A stretch of 5,482 nucleotides of DNA from Micromonosporaceae bacterium. GTDB taxonomy: Bacteria; Actinomycetota; Actinomycetes; Mycobacteriales; Micromonosporaceae. Numbering within the stretch: the stretch's first letter is position 1; every line of letters starts with the position of its first letter. Made by a program: the position numbers and the translations under genes. The stretch covers positions 1 to 5,482 of the forward strand of contig JADGGF010000318.1 of the NCBI GenBank assembly GCA_019690055.1, read 5' to 3'. The notes beneath the pieces were generated by a model. The model saw only the letters and a program-made list of their open reading frames with translations, searched no databases and was not told the origin of the DNA. Shown here one piece after another: positions 1 to 4,929 of this stretch.

Positions 1-16
1 TGATGTGTATAAGACA
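1..16. other. Probable residual Nextera transposase adapter (mosaic end)
   Basis: Bases 2-14 read GATGTGTATAAGA, identical to 13 consecutive bases of the 19-base Tn5/Nextera mosaic end. The following CA fits the rest of that sequence if a GA is skipped. The segment is AT-richer than everything after it, and the recognisable HNH-gene repeat begins at base 19. I read it as untrimmed library adapter, not genomic DNA. A chance match of this length at the exact edge of a contig is unlikely but possible. Confidence 0.75.
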
Positions 17-321
17 ATGGATCGGGTGTGCGCGGCGGCGCAGGCGGAGGCACAACCTGACCGAGCGGAGCCGTCGACGCTGTGGGGAGGGCAGCCCGGT
101 ACGGCTGGCGAGCAGCCGGCGTCGACGGCCGGGTCGGAATCCCGTTTTGAGAACGGGAATTCGGGGCCCGGCCCGGAGGATCAGGTCAGGGCGGCTGGGC
201 CTGCACCGGTCGGTGCGCGGCCCGCGCCTGCCGGTGAGCGCGTGACGGTGGCGGCCGGGTCGGATTCCCGGTTCGGGAACAGGAATCCGAGCGGACCACC
301 GCACGACACGACCACGCGGGG
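17..321 (+). pseudogene. Upstream, out-of-frame part of the DUF222/HNH gene (5' truncated)
   Basis: Read in the frame whose codons start at 20, 23 and so on, this stretch encodes DRVCAAAQAEAQ, then GEQPASTAG-SESRFENGNSGP, then EDQVRAAG, then GERVTVAAG-SDSRFGNRNPSGP. These match the in-frame segments PESRFQNRNPG and EDRVWAAAQADA of the downstream HNH gene, so both belong to one gene. Going downstream the frame must change by one base. The spacings between successive palindromes are 126 and then 125 bp, so a single missing base between about 290 and 385 explains it. The GGGG run at 318-321 is one candidate, since adding a G there joins HDTTTRG to QSTPVGVPARATG. The N-terminal DUF222 region expected upstream lies off the contig. 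Whether the shift is a real mutation or an error near a low-coverage edge cannot be decided here. The ATG at 18 lies at the adapter boundary and is not a credible start. Confidence 0.6.
19..48 (+). repeat. Direct repeat, copy 1 (partner at 429-458)
   Basis: Bases 19-48 match 429-458 at 29 of 30 positions (C31 against G441). Weaker similarity continues, with GACCG(A/G)GCGG in both copies at the same 410-base offset. Both encode DRV(C/W)AAAQA, but in different absolute frames because 410 is not a multiple of three. A third, weaker version (EDQVRAAG) lies near 176-200. It is part of the internal repetition of the HNH gene. Its position at the contig edge suggests the assembly may have stopped because of this repeat. 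Confidence 0.8.
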
Positions 322-413
322 CAGTCCACGCCGGTCGGCGTGCCGGCCAGGGCGACGGGCAGGAACGCGATACGGGCAGACGGGCCGGAATCCCGTTTCC
401 AGAACAGGAATCC
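136..413 (+). repeat. Palindrome array A: three 27-bp units (136-162, 262-288, 387-413)
   Basis: Each unit is an imperfect inverted repeat. The left arm resembles GGAATCCCGTTT and the right arm GAACNGGAATCC, so each could fold as a hairpin; in unit 2 the outer seven bases pair perfectly (GGATTCC with GGAATCC). Unit-to-unit spacing is 126 and then 125 bp. All three are read in one codon phase as SESRFENGNSGP, SDSRFGNRNPSGP and PESRFQNRNPG, once the one-base frame break is allowed for. They resemble small palindromic elements tolerated inside coding sequence, comparable in concept to Rickettsia palindromic elements, although no relationship is implied. Confidence 0.8.
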
Positions 414-1560
414 GGGGCGTGATCCGGAGGATCGGGTGTGGGCGGCGGCGCAGGCGGACGCGCTGCACGACCGGGCGGTGCTGTCTTGGGACATCCTGCC
501 CGGGGATCGGTGCGCCTGCGGTGGCCGGCTGTCCGTGCGGCCCGGGGTGGTCGATGTGCAGGTCAAGCTGACCACCCTGGCCGGGCTCGACGAGCACCCC
601 GCGGTGATCCCCGGGCTCGGCGTCACCCTCGCCCCGATCGCCCGGCAGATCGCCGTCGACCCGCACACCCGGCCGACCTGGCGCTGGTCCATCTTCGACA
701 ACACCGGCGACCTGCTCCACCACGGCCTGACCCGCGCCCGCCCAACCAGCCCGGAATCCCTTTCCCAGAACGAGAACTGCTCGCCGCCTCCGCTCCGACA
801 CGCCGCGCGGAATTCGGAGCCTCCCTCCGGGCAACCAGCGCCGGACCCCAGCCTGGACCAGGCCAGGCACCCCTCCGGGCTGGAACTGCTTTCTCACAAC
901 GGGAAACCCGAGCCCTCCGACCAATCAGCGCCGGACCACACCGCGGACGAGATCGGGGGCCTGTCCGGGCCGCAGTTCCTTTCCCCAACCGGGAAACCCG
1001 GCCCAGACACCGGCGGTGAGCCCGCCGCACGCCCGTGCACCTGCGCACGGGTCGAGCCGGGCCGGCGCCGTGGTGTCGTCGAACTGCAGCTGACTCTGGC
1101 CACCCTGCACGATCTGCTCACCAACCCGAGCCGGGCCCCCGGCTGGCAGCCGGTGCTGGCCGACATCGCCACCCAGGTCGAACAGGACCGCCGGCTCAAC
1201 CCACCCGGCAAATGGGAGCAGACCGACCCGTACGGCAACCTGCGCCACCACGGTCACACCCAGCGGATGCCCGACGCCACCGAAGAAGCCTTCATCCGCG
1301 CCCGCGACCGCTCCTGCCGCGCCCCGCACTGCCAGATCCCGGCCAGCCGGTGCGAGCTCGACCACCGCATCGAATACGCCAAAGGCGGACCCTCCCACCG
1401 CGGCTGCGTCGACCTGCGCTGCAAACGCCACCACCACCTCCGCGACCGGCACGACATCCGCATCACCCGAACCGGCCCCACCGTCACCTGGACCGTCCCC
1501 AGTGGACGCACCTTCACCGTCACCACCGACAAAGACCTCATCCTCACCCGCGACGACTGA
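340..1560 (+). CDS. DUF222/13E12-type HNH endonuclease domain protein, C-terminal part with duplicated module
   Basis: Members of this actinobacterial family carry DUF222 followed by a C-terminal HNH nuclease domain; their biological role is largely unknown, and some are multicopy repeats such as REP13E12 of Mycobacterium tuberculosis. Numbering from the GTG at 340, the Zn/HNH region runs from about 320 to 375: CxxxxC at 326-331, CELDH at 338-342 (catalytic-type His342), GGP at 349-351, then C361 and HHH at 364-366. The Asn usually found between GGP and the last Cys is replaced by Cys356. Residues 58-136 (CACGGRL to HHGLTRARPT) and 233-312 (CTCARVE to RHHGHTQRMPD) are two divergent copies of the module normally present once before HNH. 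Between them lies a Pro-rich linker holding three palindrome-encoded repeats. The frame is open from 238, and 340 is only the first possible start codon in it: homology continues upstream in another frame, so this is not the true N-terminus. Stop TGA is at 1558-1560. Family assignment is firm; nuclease activity is uncertain. Confidence 0.88.
   Translation: MPARATGRNAIRADGPESRFQNRNPGRDPEDRVWAAAQADALHDRAVLSWDILPGDRCACGGRLSVRPGVVDVQVKLTTLAGLDEHPAVIPGLGVTLAPIARQIAVDPHTRPTWRWSIFDNTGDLLHHGLTRARPTSPESLSQNENCSPPPLRHAARNSEPPSGQPAPDPSLDQARHPSGLELLSHNGKPEPSDQSAPDHTADEIGGLSGPQFLSPTGKPGPDTGGEPAARPCTCARVEPGRRRGVVELQLTLATLHDLLTNPSRAPGWQPVLADIATQVEQDRRLNPPGKWEQTDPYGNLRHHGHTQRMPDATEEAFIRARDRSCRAPHCQIPASRCELDHRIEYAKGGPSHRGCVDLRCKRHHHLRDRHDIRITRTGPTVTWTVPSGRTFTVTTDKDLILTRDD
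429..458 (+). repeat. Direct repeat, copy 2 (partner at 19-48)
   Basis: This is the in-frame copy of the 30-base direct repeat and encodes DRVWAAAQAD of the HNH protein. It lies directly after palindrome 3 and before duplicated module 1. In DUF222 proteins this position corresponds to the segment leading into the pre-HNH beta-rich module. Confidence 0.8.
753..998 (+). repeat. Palindrome array B: three degenerate units (753-779, 882-908, 972-998)
   Basis: Three further units lie in the linker between the two duplicated modules, with starts 129 and 90 bp apart, both multiples of three. They are more diverged than array A: the left arms still read GGAATCCC, GGAACTGC and GCAGTTCC, and the last two share GGGAAACCCG on the right. 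They encode PESLSQNENCSPP, LELLSHNGKPEPS and PQFLSPTGKPGPD. A second motif, CAGCGCCGGACC, occurs between units at about 837-848 and 926-937. Base pairing is partly lost in these copies, which suggests they are older than array A or drifting as protein linker. Confidence 0.65.
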
Positions 1561-1598
1561 CCGGATACCCACGGCCTGACTGACTCCCTATCCGGTCA
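1558..1598. terminator. Possible bidirectional terminator: perfect 10-bp inverted repeat
   Basis: TGACCGGATA at 1558-1567 and TATCCGGTCA at 1589-1598 are exact reverse complements separated by 21 bases. The left arm includes the TGA stop of the HNH gene. The element lies in the 94-bp gap between two convergent genes, where a shared terminator is expected. There is no T-tract on either side beyond a short AAAA at 1600-1603, and the loop is long, so a non-canonical terminator, transcript-end stabiliser or protein site is also possible. I see nothing else convincing in 1599-1654. Confidence 0.5.
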
Positions 1599-1654
1599 CA
1601 AAAGCCATCGCCGCGGGTCACCGGGCCACGATTGGAGCTTCTGCAGAGGTGTGG

Positions 1655-2395
1655 CTAGGCCGTCGCCCGGCCGATGCCGTCGAGGGTGGCGATCAGGTCG
1701 GCCCGGCCCAGATTGGCGCCGAAGATCGGCGACCCGGGTTGCAAAGCGGCACTCGCGGCGAGGCCGCCGGCGGGTACGGCGTCGAACCCGAGGTCGTCGA
1801 CGAACTGGGAGACGAGCGCGACCGCATCGGCGTCGTCGCCGGCCACGGCCAGGGCGACCCGGTCGGGGCTGCCGGCCGGACGGGCAAGATCCTCGATGTC
1901 GTGGTAGTCGATGTGGTTGAGGGTCTTGACGAGCCGGGCGTCGGGCGGCAACCCGTCTCGGACGATCTCGCTCGATGGCCGGTCGGTCTCGAACTCGGGC
2001 AGGATCCCGTCGACCGGGGGCCAGTAGTTCATGACGTCGACGACGACGCGGCCGGCGAGGCGGGCCAGCGGCAGGTCGCGCCAGGCCCGCAGCGGAACGG
2101 CGAGCACCACGAGGTCGGTGCCGTCGGCCAGATGCTGCGCGTCGACCGGGACGGCGCCCAGGGTGAGGATGCCTGCCACGAGGGCGGTCCGCTCGGCCGG
2201 GCCCGAGGTCGTGATGCGGACGGTGTAGCCGGCCGCCAGCGCCCGCCGGGCGATGGCGGTGCCGGACTTGCCGGCCCCGAAGATGCCCACCGTCCGGGCC
2301 GATTCCGCGGGCACCGATTCAGTGAGCATCGACTCCGTGGGCATCGATCCAATTGACATCGACCCGGTGGGCATCGATCCAGTAGCCGTGGTCAT
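1655..2395 (-). CDS. NADPH-dependent F420 reductase-like Rossmann-fold protein
   Basis: A 246-residue protein with a nucleotide-binding Rossmann motif GIFGAGKSG (GxGxxG at residues 40-45), followed by YTVRITTSG, a VLAVPL strand at 97-102, and VVVDVMNYWPP at about 117-127. This order matches the F420H2:NADP+ oxidoreductase-like family (COG2085 type), which moves hydride between NADP(H) and a deazaflavin or related acceptor in the cytoplasm. The true cofactor of this member cannot be read from sequence. Members usually start a few residues before the Rossmann strand; here a 33-residue Gly/Ser/Met/Pro/Thr-rich extension precedes it, encoded by a 15-bp tandem repeat. The ATG at 2395 is chosen because it overlaps the TGA of the upstream LLM gene as ATGA, suggesting translational coupling. 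In-frame ATGs at residues 8, 13, 18 and 23 are alternative starts. With the LLM gene it may form a redox pair (inference). It ends in TAG at 1657-1655, convergent with the HNH gene. Confidence 0.85.
   Translation of the reverse strand: MTTATGSMPTGSMSIGSMPTESMLTESVPAESARTVGIFGAGKSGTAIARRALAAGYTVRITTSGPAERTALVAGILTLGAVPVDAQHLADGTDLVVLAVPLRAWRDLPLARLAGRVVVDVMNYWPPVDGILPEFETDRPSSEIVRDGLPPDARLVKTLNHIDYHDIEDLARPAGSPDRVALAVAGDDADAVALVSQFVDDLGFDAVPAGGLAASAALQPGSPIFGANLGRADLIATLDGIGRATA
2306..2380 (-). repeat. 15-bp tandem repeat, five units, with in-frame ATGs
   Basis: Read on the minus strand, five 15-base units follow the pattern GGATCGATGCCCACC with substitutions, plus a partial sixth unit to 2297. 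They encode GSMPT, GSMSI, GSMPT, ESMLT, ESVPA and ES-A. The first four units contain ATG and the fifth GTG in the same position and frame. Because 15 is a multiple of three, gain or loss of units would lengthen or shorten the N-terminus without breaking the frame. It is the only short tandem repeat of this kind I see in the window. Confidence 0.85.
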
Positions 2396-3025
2396 GCCGC
2401 CGCCTCAGCGGTCGGGGCGGCACTAGTGGCGGCCTGGCCGGCGGGTTTGCTTGTGCGGCGGGCGATCTCGGCGCGAACAGCCGGCGCGACCTTGGTGCCG
2501 AGCAGTTCGATCGCCCGCATGATGTCGCGGTGAGGCACGGTGCCGACCGCGAGTTGGATCAGGGTGCGCTGGTGGCCGAGCACCTCGTGGTGGTGCAGCA
2601 CCAGCGGCAACCCCAGGGAGGCGGCCCGGATCACCGAGTTGGGACTGCCGCCGACGCCGACCCAAACCGGCAACGGATCCTGCACGGGCCGGGGCAGAAC
2701 GACTTCGCCGTGCAGAGGCGGGCGGAACCGGCCCGACCACGTCGACCGCGGCAAACTGCTCGAAGACGCGGACCGGAACATCCGAGCTGAGTACCGTGAC
2801 CGCGCTCGTGAGCCGGATGCGTGAGGTTCGGGCGGCGGCGGCCGCGAGCAGCACTGGGGGCGCCGGGGCGGCGAAGGCGGGATGGTGGTGCTCGCCGATG
2901 CCGAACACGTCCAGCCCGACCTCGTCGGCCCGCACGATCTCCTCGATGAGTTCCGGGATGCGCTGCGCCGTGGGGATACCACTGCCGGGCATCACGTCTA
3001 CGAAGGTGAAGGCGCCGATTTCCAT
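2392..3025 (-). pseudogene. LLM class flavin-dependent oxidoreductase (LLM_2I7G-like), two internal deletions, frameshifted
   Basis: Intact relatives (about 340 residues) are luciferase-like TIM-barrel monooxygenases or oxidoreductases using FMN or F420. The start ATG at 3025 follows GAGG with a 5-base gap. Residues 1-95 look normal: MEIGAFTFVDVMPG, VGLDVFGIGEHHHP at 36-49, SAVTVLSSDVPVRVFEQFAAVD at 74-95. At about 2740-2746 the family block beginning LLSGGRAE is absent, and homology resumes one frame over as TWSGRFRPPL, then YPRPVQDPLPVWVGVGG-like sequence and AASLGLPLVL. At about 2593-2600 a second block is absent and the sequence jumps, in frame, to HHHEVLGHQRTLIQLAVGTVPH and MRAIELLGTKVAP, ending in TGA at 2394-2392. 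From memory of the family the losses are roughly 50 and 95 residues. No other damage is visible, so the decay is recent or the gaps are assembly errors. The unshifted frame runs on to 2423 with a meaningless tail. It lies 63 bp after tetR and overlaps the downstream reductase gene by 4 bp. Confidence 0.8.
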
Positions 3026-3030
3026 GTCGA

Positions 3031-3034
3031 CCTC
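3031..3034 (-). promoter_or_regulatory. Ribosome binding site of the LLM gene
   Basis: GAGG on the minus strand lies 5 bases before the ATG at 3025. It decides this start over the earlier in-frame ATG at 3088, which overlaps the end of tetR and would add 21 residues with no family resemblance. Confidence 0.6.
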
Positions 3035-3064
3035 GTCTCTTCCGGGTTGTCGATGGAGGCAACT

Positions 3065-3096
3065 CGGTAAGTGACGCAGGTATTCCACTTACGGCG
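3065..3096. promoter_or_regulatory. Candidate TetR operator between tetR and the LLM gene
   Basis: GTAAGTG at 3067-3073 and CACTTAC at 3086-3092 are a perfect 7-bp inverted repeat with a 12-bp spacer. Allowing one mismatch the arms extend to CGGTAAGTG and CACTTACGG. The right arm covers the TAA stop of tetR (3091-3089). The same core words recur upstream of tetR (CTTACGGCG and CATTTACCG at 3829-3846). Recurrence at both control regions of a TetR-led gene set suggests binding by that regulator. It could instead be a weak terminator of tetR. Confidence 0.4.
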
Positions 3097-3790
3097 AGGT
3101 TGTGCGCCGGCGCTCGCTGTGGTCCTGGTCACCGTGCAGCCGCAGCAGTGCCCGGTACGTGGCGCGGGCCGACGGTGCGGGTGGCAGCCCACCCGACCCG
3201 GGCGCGGCGAACGCTTCGAACAGGTAGGCGAGCAGCCGGTCGGAGAAGGCCGGTGCGAGCGGGCCGGCGGCCGCCACCACGCCAGCGTGGGCCATGAGCA
3301 CCAGCACCAGATCCTCCGGCGAGAAGTCCGCCCGCAGCACGCCCGCGGCCTGGGCGCGGCGGATCAGCGCCGTGGCGGCCGTGTAGGCGCGACGCCGGTG
3401 CGTCTCGGCTCGCAGGCTCTCCGGAAACGTCATGGTGAGGACTTCGGTGAAGCCCCGGTCGGCCAGCTGCATCTTGGCCACGCGGCGTACGAACGTGGTG
3501 AACCCCTCCCACGCGTCGGGCATGACCAGGGCCTGCTCGGCCGCGTCGGCGTAGATCGCGATTTGGTCGCCGAACGCCTCGGCGACCAGCTCCTCCTTGG
3601 ACGCGAAGCGCCTCCGCAGCGTGGGTTCGCTCACCCCGGCGTGGCGAGCGATCTGCCGCATCGACACATTCAATCCTTGCTCACCAAAGATCTCCCGGGC
3701 GGCCGCGAGCAGCCGCGCCCGATTGCGGGCCGCGTCCGCCCGCAACCCGACCTCCGGGCTACCGGACCCGACCTCCGTGCTGCCTGCCAC
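3089..3790 (-). CDS. TetR/AcrR family transcriptional regulator
   Basis: A 233-residue protein with the TetR N-terminal DNA-binding domain at about residues 20-70: RNRARLLAAAREIFGEQG, then SMRQIARHAGVSEPTLRRRFASKEELV, where 43-62 form the helix-turn-helix. The C-terminal part (PESLRAETHRRRAYTAATALIRRAQAAGVL, then FSPEDLVLVLMAHAGVV) is alpha-helical and resembles the ligand/dimer domain of SbtR-like TetR proteins. Such proteins usually repress neighbouring genes and release DNA on binding a small molecule; the ligand cannot be predicted. The start is GTG at 3790 with only a weak upstream GGTAGG, and a short low-complexity lead (STEVGSGSPEVG) precedes the domain, so the TTG at codon 16 is an alternative. 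It reads in the same direction as the LLM and reductase genes, 63 bp upstream of the LLM start, and is likely their regulator and its own. Confidence 0.92.
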   Translation of the reverse strand: MAGSTEVGSGSPEVGLRADAARNRARLLAAAREIFGEQGLNVSMRQIARHAGVSEPTLRRRFASKEELVAEAFGDQIAIYADAAEQALVMPDAWEGFTTFVRRVAKMQLADRGFTEVLTMTFPESLRAETHRRRAYTAATALIRRAQAAGVLRADFSPEDLVLVLMAHAGVVAAAGPLAPAFSDRLLAYLFEAFAAPGSGGLPPAPSARATYRALLRLHGDQDHSERRRTTSP

Positions 3791-3828
3791 GCGCCGAGCC
3801 TACCGCCAGATCCGTCCTATGTGCGTCG

Positions 3829-3846
3829 CTTACGGCGCATTTACCG
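3829..3846. promoter_or_regulatory. Candidate TetR operator upstream of tetR
   Basis: CTTACGGCG (3829-3837) is followed at once by CATTTACCG (3838-3846), about 40-56 bp upstream of the tetR start. CTTACGGCG recurs exactly at 3088-3096. The complement of the second word, CGGTAAATG, matches CGGTAAGTG at 3065-3073 in 8 of 9 bases. A looser dyad, ATGTGCGTCG against CGGCGCAT, spans 3819-3840. This is the expected position for an autoregulatory site. I cannot identify confident -35/-10 boxes in this 103-bp gap. Confidence 0.35.
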
Positions 3847-3893
3847 TCGACCCCGGGTCCCGCGAACGGCGGCTGGTCGTCGTCCGTCGGCAA

Positions 3894-4868
3894 TCAGGAC
3901 GGCGTGTCGAGGGCCGCCCGCGCGTCGGGTGTGGGCGCCGGCTGGTTCTTGGCCCGGGCCGGTCGGAGTTGCAGGACGACGACGGACGCCAGGACCAGGA
4001 CGCCACCGACCAGTTGGGGCCCGGTCAGGAACTCGCCCAGGGTCAGTGAGGCCAGCCCTGTGGTGACGACGGGTTCGAATGTCGACAGGATGGCGGCCGT
4101 CGAGGGACCTGTCCGGCGCAGGCCCGCGAAGAAGGTGAGGACCGCCATGACCGTGGAGACGATCGCGATGCACGCCAGCCAGAACCAGGCCGACGGTTCG
4201 AAGTCGAGGCTGACTCCACCGAGGAGTAAGGCCTGGGCGCCGAGACCCGTGGTGGCCCCGACCATGACCAATGTGGACAACACCACCGGCGGCAGCCGGC
4301 GCACGACGGTGTCCGAGACCAGGATGTAGGTGGTGTAGACGACCGCCGCGCCGAAGGCCAGCGCGGCCCCAAAGGGATGGAAGCTCCCGGCGCTGGCGCC
4401 CACGAGGAGCAGCACGGTACCGCCCGAGGCCGTGACCAGCGCGAACGCTCGCCCGGGTGTCATTCGATCCCGGCCCAGCAGGACCGACCCCGCCGTCACC
4501 AGGACCGGGTACGTGTACAGGATCAGCGCGAGCAGCGACGCATCTATGTATTGTAATGCAGAGAAGTAGAGCCGCGACTGGGTGGCATACCCGAGGAAGC
4601 CCAGGCCGATCGCTATCACGACCACGCGGCGGCGCGACATCACCGGACTGTCCGGTGATGCCAGGGCGGCCGGATTCCGGACGGTTCGGCGCAGGCTCGG
4701 CCGCACCAGCAGCAGCACCGTCAGGACGATGCCCGCGAGGCTGAACCGCACCAGCAGCAGCGTGCCGGGCGTGACCCCCGCCTCGTAGGCGAACTTCCCG
4801 AAGATCGGCATCGCTCCGAAGAACGCCGCCGACAGCAGACACAGTGCCGGACCCACGCCGCTGATCAT
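3894..4868 (-). CDS. EamA/DMT-family transporter
   Basis: A 324-residue integral membrane protein with the ten-helix pattern of the drug/metabolite transporter superfamily and two EamA repeats, about 5-155 and 165-302. Approximate membrane segments are 5-25, 34-55, 82-99, 106-124, 141-157, 166-184, 195-217, 228-249, 256-275 and 286-302. Typical family features are the N-terminal AFFGAMPIFGKFA with VRFSLAG, the ALQYIDASLLALILYTYPVL stretch in repeat 1, and the matching PSTAAILSTFEPVVTT in repeat 2. The polar C-terminal tail should be cytoplasmic. Family members export amino acids, nucleosides, metabolites or drugs; the substrate is not readable here. The ATG at 4868 sits one base after GGGGA, an unusually short gap for a ribosome site; the GTG at codon 5 would be spaced about 12 bases from it, so the start may be either. 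It is divergent from a LysR gene and upstream of tetR, with which it does not clearly share a transcript. Confidence 0.92.
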   Translation of the reverse strand: MISGVGPALCLLSAAFFGAMPIFGKFAYEAGVTPGTLLLVRFSLAGIVLTVLLLVRPSLRRTVRNPAALASPDSPVMSRRRVVVIAIGLGFLGYATQSRLYFSALQYIDASLLALILYTYPVLVTAGSVLLGRDRMTPGRAFALVTASGGTVLLLVGASAGSFHPFGAALAFGAAVVYTTYILVSDTVVRRLPPVVLSTLVMVGATTGLGAQALLLGGVSLDFEPSAWFWLACIAIVSTVMAVLTFFAGLRRTGPSTAAILSTFEPVVTTGLASLTLGEFLTGPQLVGGVLVLASVVVLQLRPARAKNQPAPTPDARAALDTPS

Positions 4869-4929
4869 TCCCCAGTCGACCGTTCACGTCCAGTGACGAT
4901 TTCTAGCGGTGATTCGTTAGGATTCCTGC
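4869..4929. promoter_or_regulatory. Divergent promoter region between EamA and LysR genes
   Basis: These 61 bp must hold both promoters and any LysR site. Two dyads are visible: CGTC-CAGT-GACG at 4887-4898 (perfect 4-base arms) and CTAGCG-GTGATT-CGTTAG at 4903-4920 (5 of 6 paired). The segment is AT-richer than its surroundings. AGGA at 4919-4922 lies 7 bases before the LysR ATG and is its likely ribosome site. LysR proteins usually bind dyads with a T-N11-A core between divergent genes; neither dyad is an exact fit, so assignment is tentative. Confidence 0.4.

Noticed and set aside
3..245. Arginine-rich plus-strand open frame at the contig start
   Set aside because: The composition is that of an off-frame GC-rich reading. 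The overlapping frame at 20 onward carries repeats homologous to the HNH gene.
340..342. GTG at 340 as the true start of the HNH gene
   Set aside because: Homologous repeat units continue upstream in another frame, no ribosome site is evident, and the N-terminal DUF222 part of the family is missing.
181..924. Long minus-strand open frame opposite the HNH gene, with repeated FPV-type peptides
   Set aside because: It is the antisense shadow of a GC-rich gene. The repeated peptides arise because the palindromes read similarly on both strands; no domain is recognisable, whereas the plus strand gives clear HNH and module homology.
136..998. CRISPR array
   Set aside because: There are only six degenerate units with spacings from 90 to 366 bp, lying inside a coding sequence with spacers that encode protein; no cas genes are present.
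2735..2750. Programmed ribosomal frameshift in the LLM gene
   Set aside because: No slippery heptamer is evident, and the frame change coincides with a missing conserved protein block, which points to deletion rather than recoding.
3881..3901. Terminator hairpin at the end of the EamA gene (CGTCC...GGACG)
   Set aside because: The arms are only five bases with an 11-base loop, straddle the stop codon, and lack a T-tract; this is within chance for such GC-rich DNA.
3841..4887. Longer minus-strand open frame overlapping the EamA gene in another frame
   Set aside because: It is an Arg/Gly/Pro-rich shadow with no membrane pattern, while the overlapping frame gives a clean ten-helix EamA protein.
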